This document shows, in pieces, positions 1-6,938 of a stretch of 18,525 nucleotides of DNA. The stretch covers positions 1 to 18,525 of the forward strand of contig JBAXUY010000056.1 in NCBI GenBank assembly GCA_037129475.1. The letters are read 5' to 3'. The DNA comes from RGVT01 sp037129475. Its GTDB lineage: Bacteria > Planctomycetota > Planctomycetia > Pirellulales > UBA1268. The stretch's first letter is position 1. Each line of letters starts with the position of its first letter. The notes under the pieces were generated by a model, which was not told the DNA's origin, ran no database searches, and saw only the letters and a list, made by a program, of their open reading frames with translations. The position numbers were made by a program, and so were the translations under genes.

Positions 1-264
1 GAGTTCAGCGAACACACCGCGCAGATCATCGACGACGAAGTGACCCGGATGCTCAACGAAGCCGCCGACCGGGCCACGAAGCTCCTGTCCGACAACCGCG
101 GCAAGCTCGATGCCCTCGCCGGTGCGCTCGAGCAGCAGGAAATGCTCGACGACGTCGAGGTGGTCGGGATCATCGGGCCCGCCGTGCCGCGCCGGCCCGG
201 CGACGCGGCGACCGCCGAAGCGACATCGCCCTCACAAGCCGCCCGCGGCCCTCAGACGGGTTGA
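1..264 (+). CDS. ftsH: FtsH ATP-dependent zinc metalloprotease, C-terminal end only
   Basis: The reading frame is open from the first base and ends at TGA 262-264, giving 87 residues of a protein that begins outside the window. The opening residues (EFSEHTAQIIDDEVTRML, then NEAADRATKLL) match the helical C-terminal part of the FtsH M41 peptidase domain, which follows the zinc-binding site in full-length proteins. FtsH is a membrane-anchored AAA+ protease that degrades misassembled membrane proteins and some regulators. The AAA module and the HEXXH zinc motif are not visible here, so the family call rests on this C-terminal block alone. The last 30 or so residues are Ala/Pro-rich and look like a disordered tail. 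The GTG at 40 is an internal valine codon, not a start. Repeat array A begins seven bases after the stop. Confidence 0.85.
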   Translation, partial: EFSEHTAQIIDDEVTRMLNEAADRATKLLSDNRGKLDALAGALEQQEMLDDVEVVGIIGPAVPRRPGDAATAEATSPSQAARGPQTG

Positions 265-270
265 TCACCC

Positions 271-401
271 GTAGCGACGGGCCTCCAGGCCTGTCGGCTT
301 TCTGAGGACAGAGCTGGAGCTCCGTCCCTACGTGTCGATTCGACAGAGCTGGAGCTCCGTCGCTACGTGTTGGCTGGACAGGGCTGGAGCCCTGTCCCTA
401 C
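271..401. repeat. REP-like hairpin array A (1 GGCC-type unit, 3 AGCT-type units)
   Basis: Four units of about 26 bases lie between ftsH and the Dabb gene. Unit A1 (271-297) reads GTAGC then the hairpin arms GACGGGCCT / AGGCCTGTC around CC. A2 (306-331), A3 (341-366) and A4 (376-401) lie on the other strand and end in CTAC; their period is 35 bases. A2 and A3 have the AGCT core. A4 has the arms ACAGGGCT / AGCCCTGT in place of ACAGAGCT / AGCTCTGT, a paired change that keeps the stem. A4 ends 11 bases before the ATG of the next gene, so the array occupies that gene's whole 5' region. Confidence 0.9.
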
Positions 402-412
402 GATCTCCGTCC

Positions 413-724
413 ATGCTCTCCCACGCCGTCTACTTCTCGCTCAAGGACCGCTCCCCCGCCGCCGTGAAGGCCCTCGTCGCTGCGTGCGAGCACTCCCTCA
501 CAGGCCATCCCGGCACGGTGTCGTTCTCCGTCGGCACGGCCGCGCCGTACGACCGGCAGGTGAACGACCGCGACTTCGACGTGGCGCTCGAGATCGTGTT
601 CGAGTCGCACGCGGCGCACGACGTCTACCAGACCGCCGAGCGTCACCACCAGTTCATCGCCGAGCAGGCGCCCAACTGGGCGAAGGTGCGTGTGTTCGAC
701 GTCGACATCGCCGCCCGCAAGTAG
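413..724 (+). CDS. Dabb (dimeric alpha-beta barrel) domain protein
   Basis: This 103-residue protein is the length of a single Dabb domain. It begins MLSHAVYFSLKDRS, the usual first beta strand of the family (hxVxFxLKD), and ends with KVRVFDVDI, the last strand. The middle carries the conserved segment DRQVNDRDFDVALEIVFES and a helix ending in HHQFIAEQ. Dabb proteins are small cytoplasmic dimers; some are stress-induced and a few are enzymes, so no reaction can be assigned. ATG 413 is chosen because the open frame upstream is only translated repeat array A. There is no clear Shine-Dalgarno sequence in the 11 bases between the array and the ATG. The TAG stop (722-724) is part of the GTAG that opens the first unit of array B. 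The gene converges on surE. Confidence 0.75.
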   Translation: MLSHAVYFSLKDRSPAAVKALVAACEHSLTGHPGTVSFSVGTAAPYDRQVNDRDFDVALEIVFESHAAHDVYQTAERHHQFIAEQAPNWAKVRVFDVDIAARK

Positions 725-889
725 CGACAGAGCTCCAGCTCTGTTGAACCGACGCCGCGTAGCGACAGAGCTCCAGCTCTGTCGAACCGACGCCGCGTAG
801 CGACAGAGCTCCAGCTCTGTCGAACCGACGCCGCGTAGCGACAGAGCTCCAGCTCTGTCGAACCGACAGGCCTGGAGGCCCGTCGCTAC
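721..889. repeat. REP-like hairpin array B (4 AGCT-type units, 1 GGCC-type unit)
   Basis: Four plus-oriented AGCT-type units start at 721, 759, 797 and 835, a perfect 38-base period. Each is GTAGC, arm GACAGAGCT, CC, arm AGCTCTGTC, followed by an identical linker AACCGACGCCGC between copies. A single GGCC-type unit on the opposite strand (864-889) closes the array next to the surE stop codon. B1 differs from the others by a C-to-T change that turns a G-C pair into a G-T pair. The array fills the gap between two convergent genes. The GTAG of unit B1 supplies the Dabb stop codon. Confidence 0.93.
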
Positions 890-890
890 G

Positions 891-1595
891 TCACACCACC
901 CGCCCGCGCGACACCGCGATCTTGCCGCCGAAGCACGTCTCGACGTCGCCCCCCGGCACCCGCGCCCGCTCGTGATACCGCGAGCGATACCGCCAGCCGT
1001 CGTCCGCCTGCTCATATCCGAGCGGCAGCGGCGATGGGTCGATCACACAGTCCACGAACTCCGGCACGTGTTCCCCATCGTCGAGCGGATGCGGAAAATT
1101 GACGTTCCAGAATTCGCCGGACCCGAGCGGCCGCGGCACCACACCGGCGAGCACCGCACGCATCCAGCGGGCCGCCCGCTCCCAGTCGATCGGCGCCTCG
1201 CGGCGGTGGTAGTGGGAGACCGACACCGCCCGCAGCCCGTGGAGCGCAGCCTCGCGGGCCGCAGCCACGGTGCCCGAATGGTGAATGTCGACGCCGAGAT
1301 TGCCGCCGGCGTTGATCCCCGACAACACCCAGTCGGGCCCCGGGCCGGCGGTGAAGAGCGTCGCGAGCGCGAGCCGCACGCAGTCGGCCGGCGTGCCGTC
1401 AACGAAGTAGCGGTCGGGCCCCACCTGCTCGAGCACGAGTGGCCGATCGGTCGTGACGCGATGCCCGCAGCCTGAGTGCGGATCTTTCGGGGCCACCACG
1501 ATCGCCTGACCGGCCCAGCCGTGACAGGCTTCGGCGAGCGCGGCGAGGCCGGGGGCATCGATGCCGTCGTCATTCGTGAGCAACACGCGCATCAT
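891..1595 (-). CDS. surE: 5'/3'-nucleotidase SurE
   Basis: This 234-residue protein is close to the usual SurE length. The N-terminus MRVLLTNDDGIDAPGL holds the metal-binding Asp-Asp pair. The motif LSGINAGGNLGVDIHHSGTV (about residues 90-110) supplies the conserved Ser, Asn and the SGTV loop, and NVNFP lies near residue 175. SurE is a cytoplasmic, divalent-metal-dependent phosphatase that removes the phosphate from 5'- and 3'-mononucleotides. Two ATG codons stand in tandem at 1595 and 1592; the first is used here but either is possible. The gene begins two bases after the TGA of the purine nucleoside phosphorylase, so the two are almost certainly one transcript and probably translationally coupled. 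Together they would take a purine nucleotide to a free base. The stop TGA (893-891) abuts the last unit of array B. Confidence 0.93.
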   Translation of the reverse strand: MMRVLLTNDDGIDAPGLAALAEACHGWAGQAIVVAPKDPHSGCGHRVTTDRPLVLEQVGPDRYFVDGTPADCVRLALATLFTAGPGPDWVLSGINAGGNLGVDIHHSGTVAAAREAALHGLRAVSVSHYHRREAPIDWERAARWMRAVLAGVVPRPLGSGEFWNVNFPHPLDDGEHVPEFVDCVIDPSPLPLGYEQADDGWRYRSRYHERARVPGGDVETCFGGKIAVSRGRVV

Positions 1596-1597
1596 GC

Positions 1598-2455
1598 TCA
1601 ATCCACCGGGCCCGTGTGATCGAGCAGCGCCTGCACGATCGCCCACACGCCCTCGGCGGCGTCGGCCGCGAGCCGGATCACCTCCTCGGCGTCGGTGAGA
1701 TCGGGCGCGTCGGGCCGGGCCACGTTCGTCACCACCGATACGGCCGCCACGTCGAGCCCCATCAGCCGGCCCGCCACCACCTCCGGCACGGTCGACATCC
1801 CGACGGCGTCGGCCCCCATCAGCCGGAGCATTCGATACTCGGCCCGAGTCTCGTAGCTGGGCCCGAGGAGATAGGCGTAGACCCCCTGCCGCGCCGGCCC
1901 GCCGGCGGCCCACGCGGCTTTGAGCGCCCGGGTGACGAGGGCAGGCGAATACCAGCGGCCCGGCGTCGGCGCCACGACGCCCTCCGCCGGCTCGAGCGCG
2001 TCGCCCCACGGCCGGGCGACGAAGTCGAGATGATCGTTCATCACGAGCAGTTCACCGCTCTGCATGTCGGGCCGCAGACCGCCGGAGGCGTTGGTGAGCA
2101 GCAGCGTGCGCGCGCCGAGCGCGGCGAGGAGTTCGATGCCGCGAGTGAGGGTCTCCGGCGCGAATCCTTCATAGGCATGCACGCGGCCCTGGAGCATGAC
2201 GACGGGCCGACCCCGCAGCCGTCCGCACACGAGCCGGCCGCGGTGGCCCGTGGCGGTGCTCGAAGCGAGCCAGCCGGTGTCGCGCGAGGCGATCGCCCAG
2301 GCGTCGTCGAGCCGGTCGGCGAGGCCGCCCAGGCCCGTGCCGAGCACGACACCGAGCGGCGCGTCGAACCCGCCAGCCGCGCGAATCCGCGCCGCCGCCT
2401 CGACCGCTCCGGTCCGCGGTCTGCGACCGATCACTGCTCTGCCCGACTCCCGCAC
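1598..2455 (-). CDS. punA: Purine nucleoside phosphorylase (trimeric, inosine/guanosine type)
   Basis: The chosen start gives 285 residues, normal for the trimeric PNP class. Family landmarks are visible in order: LGTGLGGLAD (phosphate loop), GHRGRLVCG, GRVHAYEG, LLLTNASGGL, LLGPSYETRAEYRM and MGADAVGMSTVPEVV, which holds the purine- and ribose-binding residues. The enzyme splits purine nucleosides with phosphate into base and ribose-1-phosphate. The start is GTG at 2455, because GGAGGAG lies six bases upstream and no in-frame ATG is near. A second in-frame GTG at 2476 has a poorer site. The frame is open far upstream across dapA, but that part is antisense noise. The stop overlaps nothing, but surE starts two bases later. 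The gene is divergent from dapA with 138 bases between them. The symbol follows common usage for this class and could also be written deoD-like. Confidence 0.92.
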   Translation of the reverse strand: MRESGRAVIGRRPRTGAVEAAARIRAAGGFDAPLGVVLGTGLGGLADRLDDAWAIASRDTGWLASSTATGHRGRLVCGRLRGRPVVMLQGRVHAYEGFAPETLTRGIELLAALGARTLLLTNASGGLRPDMQSGELLVMNDHLDFVARPWGDALEPAEGVVAPTPGRWYSPALVTRALKAAWAAGGPARQGVYAYLLGPSYETRAEYRMLRLMGADAVGMSTVPEVVAGRLMGLDVAAVSVVTNVARPDAPDLTDAEEVIRLAADAAEGVWAIVQALLDHTGPVD

Positions 2456-2461
2456 CCGTGT

Positions 2462-2468
2462 CTCCTCC
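2462..2468 (-). promoter_or_regulatory. Shine-Dalgarno site that fixes the PNP start
   Basis: On the minus strand GGAGGAG is followed by ACACGG and then the GTG at 2455. This is one of the two strongest ribosome-binding sites seen in the window and decides the PNP start in favour of this GTG over the upstream GTG. Confidence 0.7.
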
Positions 2469-2498
2469 ACGCTTTCCCGCCGCGCCGGCCGGCACCCT

Positions 2499-2527
2499 TT
2501 GCCGCCGCACGGGCGAATCCGTATTCT
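2499..2527 (+). promoter_or_regulatory. Candidate sigma-70-like promoter of dapA
   Basis: TTGCCG (2499-2504) and TATTCT (2522-2527) are separated by 17 bases, matching the -35 and -10 consensus at three and four of six positions. A transcript would start near 2534, about 60 bases before the dapA ATG. The region is GC-rich, so a T-rich -10 hexamer stands out, but this is a consensus match only. Confidence 0.35.
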
Positions 2528-2540
2528 CGCCGGATCAGTG

Positions 2541-2555
2541 CGGTTTTGAAAACCG
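2541..2555. promoter_or_regulatory. 15-bp perfect palindrome upstream of dapA (candidate operator)
   Basis: CGGTTTT-G-AAAACCG is a perfect inverted repeat with 7-base arms. It sits 14 bases downstream of the candidate -10 box, about where a repressor could block early transcription, and 38 bases before the dapA ATG. A related palindrome with the same CGGTT/AACCG ends lies at an equivalent place before the PLP enzyme gene at 11858. A regulator is not identified. Confidence 0.35.
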
Positions 2556-2593
2556 TACGGGTCGCCCACCGAGAGCCAGGAGTCGCGCGCAGC

Positions 2594-3481
2594 ATGCCCA
2601 CGAGAGCCGAAAAGTTCGCCGGCCTGTCGGTCGCAATCGTCACCCCGTTTCGCGACGGCAAGATCGACTACCCACGGCTCCGCGAGCAGGTGGACTTCCA
2701 GGCGAAGGCCGGCGTCAAGTGCCTCTGCCCGGTGGGCACGACGGGCGAATCGCCCACGCTCTCGCACGAGGAGCACGAGCGGGTGATCGCCGAGACGATC
2801 GACGCCGCGGCCGGCCGCGTGCTCGTGATGCCCGGCACCGGCAGCAACTCCACCGCCGAGGCGGTGCGGCTCACGAAGTACGCCGCGAAGGCGGGCGCGA
2901 ATGCGGCCCTCGTCGTCGGCCCCTACTACAACCGGCCGACGCAGCAGGGCCTCTACGAGCATTTCAAGGCGATCGCAGAGAGCGTCGATATTCCGATCTG
3001 CGTCTACAACATCCCGGCCCGCACCGGCCGCAACATCGAGCCCGAGACGATCGTGCGGCTCGCGGGCCTGCCCGGCATCGCGATGGTGAAGGAGGCCACC
3101 GGGTCGATGGACCAGGCCTCGCAGATTCTCGCAGCCACCGACCTCACCGTGCTCTCGGGCGACGACAGCCTCACGCTGCCCCTGCTCTCGATCGGCGGCC
3201 GGGGCGTGGTCTCCGTGGTGGCCAACCTCGTGCCGACCGACATGAAGGCCCTCTGCGACGCGTTCGACGCGGGCGACCTGGCGAAGGCCAGGGCGCTCCA
3301 CCACAAACTGTTCGCACTCTGCCGCGACCTGCTCGGCCTCGCGAGCAATCCGATCCCGATCAAGGCCGCGATGGCGATGCTGGGCCGCGATACGGGCGAC
3401 GTGCGGCTGCCGCTCGTGTCCCTCGAGCCCGCGCTCGCCGACAAACTCCGCACGGCGCTCAAGGCCTACGGCTTGCTGTAG
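2594..3481 (+). CDS. dapA: 4-hydroxy-tetrahydrodipicolinate synthase
   Basis: This 295-residue protein has the expected length for DapA and is a single TIM barrel. It shows PVGTTGESPTLS (residues 46-57, with the two threonines of the proton relay), GPYYNRPTQQGLYEHF near 110, the catalytic Tyr138 in CVYNIPARTGR and the Schiff-base Lys166 in MVKEATG. The enzyme condenses pyruvate with aspartate semialdehyde, the first committed step of lysine and diaminopimelate synthesis. ATG 2594 is used, with AGGAG about 11 bases upstream, rather long spacing; the open frame further upstream is antisense to PNP. No other lysine gene adjoins it. The TAG stop (3479-3481) is formed by the GTAG of repeat array C. 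The gene converges on the beta-RFAP synthase gene. Confidence 0.95.
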   Translation: MPTRAEKFAGLSVAIVTPFRDGKIDYPRLREQVDFQAKAGVKCLCPVGTTGESPTLSHEEHERVIAETIDAAAGRVLVMPGTGSNSTAEAVRLTKYAAKAGANAALVVGPYYNRPTQQGLYEHFKAIAESVDIPICVYNIPARTGRNIEPETIVRLAGLPGIAMVKEATGSMDQASQILAATDLTVLSGDDSLTLPLLSIGGRGVVSVVANLVPTDMKALCDAFDAGDLAKARALHHKLFALCRDLLGLASNPIPIKAAMAMLGRDTGDVRLPLVSLEPALADKLRTALKAYGLL

Positions 3482-3591
3482 GGACGGAGCTCCAGCTCTG
3501 TCCATCCGTAGGGACGGAGCTCCAGCTCTGTCCATCCGTAGGGACGGAGCTCCAGCTCTGTCCATCGACAGGCCTGGAGGCCCGTCGCTAC
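3478..3591. repeat. REP-like hairpin array C (3 AGCT-type units, 1 GGCC-type unit)
   Basis: Three identical plus-oriented units start at 3478, 3508 and 3538 with a 30-base period: GTAGG, arm GACGGAGCT, CC, arm AGCTCTGTC, then the linker ATCC. Each contains the same G-T wobble in the stem. A single GGCC-type unit in the opposite orientation (3566-3591) ends the array. Both flanking genes take their TAG stop from the outer GTAG tetranucleotides: dapA at 3479-3481 and beta-RFAP synthase at 3590-3588. The array therefore spans exactly from stop codon to stop codon of a convergent pair. Confidence 0.93.
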
Positions 3592-4661
3592 TCAATCACG
3601 CGCAACGCCGCCCCCTGCGCATCGAATCGGGCGACGATCGGCTCGTATTGCGGCAGCAGTTTGAGCGCGTCGAACCGCTCCACGAGCAGCCCGGCCGCTT
3701 CGAGCGACTCGCAGCAGGCCATCACGGCCGGGCCCCAGCTGCTCTGCGCCGCGCCCCGGATGCCGAGTTCATCGAGCAGTTCGACGAGGTGGGCCGTCGA
3801 CGCCGCGTGCGGCAGCCGTTCCGACGCCGGTGCGAACGGCCGGCCGGCCAAGTCGCCGTAGCGGCGCACCGCCTCCGAGAACGATGCAAACCGTCCCTCG
3901 ACCGCCGCCGGCAGGATCTCCATCAGGGCCATGCGGGACAGTTCCGCCGCCACCTCGCGGGGCACCGGCGCAAGCGACTGAAACGCCTGCTTCTCCGGCT
4001 CGCCGTGGAGGCCGATCGAGTCGCGCTGGACAATCACGACACAGCGCCAGGCTGAGGGCAGCCGCACACGGGCGACCAGTGGCGAAAACTCGCCGTCCTC
4101 CGCCGGCGATCGCGGCGGCACGAATCGGCCCGCCTCCACGATCAGCCCGCCGCGGCTGAAGCCGTGGATGCCCACGCACGACCGCCTGCCTCGGCCGACC
4201 GCCCGGGCGAATTCCAACGCGTCGGCCATCTCAAACGAGCGTTCCTCGTCGAGCGGATCGCCCGGCTCCACGTCACCCGAACGGTCCTGCGACGCGCGAT
4301 AGAGCTGATGCATGCCTGCGGCGACCGCGAGCGCCAGCTGCGTGCCGCTGCCGAGCCCGACGTGTGCCCGCGGCGTCGCGACCACGTCGATCTCGCACGC
4401 CGCCCGCTCGGGGAGGCCCCATGCCGCCGCCGCCTGCCGGGCAAACGCCACCGCCCGCTCCGCGAGCGGCCCGCGGCCGAGAAACACCTCCGCACGCCGC
4501 AGCCGCACGTGCACGCCCGGCCGATCGACCATCACGCCGACGCCGCCGAATGATCGCACCTCGGGATCGCCGAACGACAGCATCCCGAGGTGCAGCCGTG
4601 CGGGTGCCCGCACCTCCACGGTCCGCGGCGGTCGATTCGCAGGTCGGCGTTCCTGTGACAT
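3588..4661 (-). CDS. Beta-ribofuranosylaminobenzene 5'-phosphate synthase (beta-RFAP synthase), GHMP-kinase fold
   Basis: The 357-residue protein opens with VEVRAPARLHLGMLSFG, the typical N-terminus of beta-RFAP synthases, and has VGLGSGTQLALAVAAG (residues 101-116), the family form of the GHMP phosphate loop. A GIHGFSRGGLIVEAG block and AQSSWGPAVMA near residue 308 are also typical. The enzyme joins p-aminobenzoate to PRPP with loss of CO2 and pyrophosphate, the first committed step to the methanopterin side chain. Its presence implies a tetrahydromethanopterin-dependent C1 pathway in this organism. The ATG at 4661 directly precedes the conserved N-terminus. DUF447 lies upstream on the same strand, 138 bases away, with repeat array D between them. 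The pABA synthase genes lie across the divergent promoter. Its TAG stop comes from array C. Confidence 0.88.
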   Translation of the reverse strand: MSQERRPANRPPRTVEVRAPARLHLGMLSFGDPEVRSFGGVGVMVDRPGVHVRLRRAEVFLGRGPLAERAVAFARQAAAAWGLPERAACEIDVVATPRAHVGLGSGTQLALAVAAGMHQLYRASQDRSGDVEPGDPLDEERSFEMADALEFARAVGRGRRSCVGIHGFSRGGLIVEAGRFVPPRSPAEDGEFSPLVARVRLPSAWRCVVIVQRDSIGLHGEPEKQAFQSLAPVPREVAAELSRMALMEILPAAVEGRFASFSEAVRRYGDLAGRPFAPASERLPHAASTAHLVELLDELGIRGAAQSSWGPAVMACCESLEAAGLLVERFDALKLLPQYEPIVARFDAQGAALRVIE

Positions 4662-4705
4662 GATGCAAGTAGACCCACGCCGGCAACGAGCGCGAAGGGG
4701 TTTTC

Positions 4706-4803
4706 GTCGCGACAGGCCTCCAGGCCTGCCGGACCGTAGCGACAGGCCTCCAGGCCTGTCGGAACGACAGACCTGGAGCTCCGTCGCTACGCCCCGTCCC
4801 TAC
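4706..4803. repeat. REP-like hairpin array D (2 GGCC-type units, 1 AGCT-type unit, 1 fragment)
   Basis: Two plus-oriented GGCC-type units (4706-4732 and 4736-4762) face one AGCT-type unit in the other orientation (4765-4790). A short remnant, 4792-4803, keeps only the outer end of a unit. D1 begins GTCG instead of GTAG and has an A-C mismatch in its stem. D3 mixes the two types and has one G-G mismatch. This is the most degenerate of the complete arrays. It lies between the co-directional DUF447 and beta-RFAP synthase genes, and the remnant's GTAG is the DUF447 stop codon (4802-4800). Confidence 0.85.
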
Positions 4804-5366
4804 ACGCTTCTCTCCAACAACCCAAACGCCTCGTGCTCGCGTGTGCCACCCGTCTTCGCCACGAGCACGCGCAACTCCGCGAGCCGCCGCCGCACCTCCT
4901 CGGCCCCCAGCAGATGCACTCGCGTGACGAGGATCGCCCCCTCCACGACGGCGTGCCGCGCCCGGTTGAGCCCCACGAACGGCCGCCCCTCGTGCGTCGC
5001 CACCACGCGGGCCTCGAGCCGCTCGCGCTCCGCCGACCGGTCGGCCGCCACGACCTCGAATTCATACGCCCGGCATGCGCCGTCGAGCACCCAGCCCTGC
5101 ACCGTCGATGCCGGTAGGCACGCGGGTGGCGGGGCCGACGCCCCCGTCACGACCCGCGCGATCAGGAGCACGTCGTCGACGGCATGAAACACGCCCGCCC
5201 CGAGCCGCGCGAGGTTCACGGCCGTCTGGCTCGTGGCAAACGGCTTGAGCACGAGCCGGTCGATCGTGCCCGCCGCCACCGCGGCCTCGTCGACCTCCGG
5301 CCCCATCGCCGCGAGGTGCATGCGGCCGTCGCCGTCGCAGGTGGTGACGAGCCCTTCGAGGATCAT
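4800..5366 (-). CDS. DUF447 family protein, tetrahydromethanopterin-associated
   Basis: This 188-residue protein begins MILEGLVTTCDGDGRMHLAAMGP, matching the opening of DUF447 proteins, and has KPFATSQTAVNLARLGAGVFHAVDDVLLIARVV (residues 42-74) and a central FEVVAADRS segment. DUF447 proteins are predicted split-barrel, flavin-reductase-like proteins that occur in methanogens and in bacteria with H4MPT; their exact biochemical role is not known to me. The ATG at 5366 is chosen because it precedes the conserved N-terminus; no strong ribosome-binding site is seen. It is divergent from the DHPS-like gene across 111 bases and probably transcribed with the beta-RFAP synthase downstream. The neighbourhood supports a role in H4MPT synthesis. 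The TAG stop overlaps the outermost remnant of array D. Confidence 0.8.
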   Translation of the reverse strand: MILEGLVTTCDGDGRMHLAAMGPEVDEAAVAAGTIDRLVLKPFATSQTAVNLARLGAGVFHAVDDVLLIARVVTGASAPPPACLPASTVQGWVLDGACRAYEFEVVAADRSAERERLEARVVATHEGRPFVGLNRARHAVVEGAILVTRVHLLGAEEVRRRLAELRVLVAKTGGTREHEAFGLLERSV

Positions 5367-5418
5367 GGCGGCATCGCGTGGGAGATCGAAGCCGCGACGC
5401 CCCGTCGCCGGCCTCGCT

Positions 5419-5424
5419 TACAAT
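5419..5424 (+). promoter_or_regulatory. Candidate -10 element of the DHPS-like/pabB/pabA operon
   Basis: TACAAT at 5419-5424 lies in an otherwise very GC-rich divergent gap, 53 bases before the GTG start. It matches five of six -10 consensus positions. No convincing -35 hexamer is seen at the expected distance, so this is a weak call. The DUF447 promoter on the other strand must lie in the same 111 bases but could not be picked out. Confidence 0.3.
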
Positions 5425-5477
5425 ACCCTCCGGTCGGCAGCCCGCCGCCCCCCGCCCGCCCTGCCGGCTCTTTCGCT

Positions 5478-6938
5478 GTGACCCACGCCCGCGAACGCAT
5501 CCATTTCGTCACCGGCAAGCTCGCGGAGCACTCGCTGCGGCACGTGCTCGAGGCCCTCGCGCCCCGCGTCGGCTTCGACGCCACGGTGCAGGTGCTCAAC
5601 ATCACCGTGGCGGCGCTCATGACCACGCCCTGGATCGCCCGTCGGCTCGTCGTGCCGGAGGGCACCACCCGCGTGATCCTGCCCGGGGCCTGTAGCGGCT
5701 CCCTCGACGTGGTACGAGGCGTGACCGACGTGCCGGTGGAGCGCGGCCCCGAAGACCTGCGCAGGCTCGACGAATTCTTCGGCCAGCAGTCGCGCGACCT
5801 CGCCGACTACGGCGCCTACGACATCGAGATCATCGCCGAGATCAACCACGCCCCGCGGCTCTCACGGCAGGCGCTCCTGGCCGAGGCCCGTCGACTCGTG
5901 GCCGACGGCGCCGACCGGATCGACGTCGGCTGCGATCCCGGCGACACGTGGACGGGCGTCGGCGACGCCGTCGGCATGCTCGTGGACGAGGGGATGAAGG
6001 TCTCGATCGACAGCTTCAACGCAGCCGAGATCGCGGCGGCCGTCCGGGCCGGGGCGAGCCTCGTGCTCTCGGTGAATTCGTCGAACGTGGCAGCCGCCGC
6101 CGACTGGGGCTGCGAGGTCGTCGTGGTGCCCGACGTGCCGGCGACGCTCGCCGGCTTCGACGACACGACCGCGCGGCTTGCCGCCGCGGGTGTTCCCGTG
6201 CGCCTCGATCCCGTGCTCGAGCCGATCGGCTTCGGGTTCGCCGCGAGCCTCGGCCGCTACCTCGACGTGCGCCGCCGCCACCCTGACGCCGCGATGATGA
6301 TGGGGATCGGCAACCTCACCGAGCTCACCGACGTCGATTCGGCCGGCATCAACACGCTGCTTCTCGGCTTCTGCCAGGAAGCCGGCATCCGCTCGGTGCT
6401 CACGACCGAGGTGATCCACTGGGCCAGGAGCAGCGTCCGCGAGTGTGCCCTCGGACGCGCGCTCGTGCACCACGCCGTCGAGCACCGCACGCTCCCCAAG
6501 CACGTGGAGCCACGGCTCGTCACGCTGCGATCGGGCAAACCGCAGGAACATGGGCCCGATGCCCTCGAGGCGCTTGCCCACGCGATCCGCGACCCCAACA
6601 TCCGCATCTTCGCCGAGCGGGGCGAGGTGCACGTGGTGGGCGCGGGGCTGCACATCGCCGCCCGCGATCCCTTTGCGCTGTTCGCAGAACTCGAGTCGGC
6701 CCGCCCCGACATCGACCCGAGCCACGCCTTCTACCTCGGCTACGAGATGGCGAAGGCCGTGACCGCGCTCACGCTCGCGAAGGACTATCGCCAGGACCAG
6801 GCCCTCGACTGGGGTCACCTCACGCAGCCCGAAATCGGCCACGGCCCGTCGCGAGCCGCCGCCGACGTGGCCCGCAAGGCGGGGGCCCCCACGACGGCGG
6901 CCGACACCACGCCCGACGAGGTCGCGCGCTCGTCATGA
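5478..6938 (+). CDS. Dihydropteroate-synthase-related protein (DUF6513 plus pterin-binding domain), H4MPT-associated
   Basis: The chosen start gives 486 residues. The N-terminus (ERIHFVTGKLAEHSLR) matches the DUF6513 domain of DHPS-like proteins linked to H4MPT. A TIM-barrel pterin-binding domain follows from about residue 115: IIAEINHAPRLS, ADRIDVGCDPGDTW, KVSIDSFNAAEI and LVLSVNSSN correspond to the beta strands of dihydropteroate synthase. The C-terminal part (EVIHWARSSVRECALGRAL onward) is an additional region found in this subgroup. Likely it acts on the pterin/aminobenzoate part of H4MPT, but the reaction is not established. GTG 5478 is preferred because it directly precedes the conserved block and the upstream open frame is antisense to DUF447. 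The stop overlaps the pabB start in ATGA (6935-6938), so the genes are translationally coupled. Confidence 0.85.
   Translation: MTHARERIHFVTGKLAEHSLRHVLEALAPRVGFDATVQVLNITVAALMTTPWIARRLVVPEGTTRVILPGACSGSLDVVRGVTDVPVERGPEDLRRLDEFFGQQSRDLADYGAYDIEIIAEINHAPRLSRQALLAEARRLVADGADRIDVGCDPGDTWTGVGDAVGMLVDEGMKVSIDSFNAAEIAAAVRAGASLVLSVNSSNVAAAADWGCEVVVVPDVPATLAGFDDTTARLAAAGVPVRLDPVLEPIGFGFAASLGRYLDVRRRHPDAAMMMGIGNLTELTDVDSAGINTLLLGFCQEAGIRSVLTTEVIHWARSSVRECALGRALVHHAVEHRTLPKHVEPRLVTLRSGKPQEHGPDALEALAHAIRDPNIRIFAERGEVHVVGAGLHIAARDPFALFAELESARPDIDPSHAFYLGYEMAKAVTALTLAKDYRQDQALDWGHLTQPEIGHGPSRAAADVARKAGAPTTAADTTPDEVARSS

Noticed and set aside
332..412. N-terminal extension of the Dabb protein by 27 codons
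   Set aside because: The extension is a translation of repeat array A; the conserved first strand begins at the ATG at 413.
721..889. CRISPR array, because of the regular 38-base period
   Set aside because: The linkers between units are identical, not unique spacers, and each unit is itself a palindrome. Copy number is four and no cas gene is present.
2458..3861. Plus-strand frame overlapping dapA in another frame
   Set aside because: Its translation is Arg/Pro-rich noise within dapA and only translated repeat units after it.
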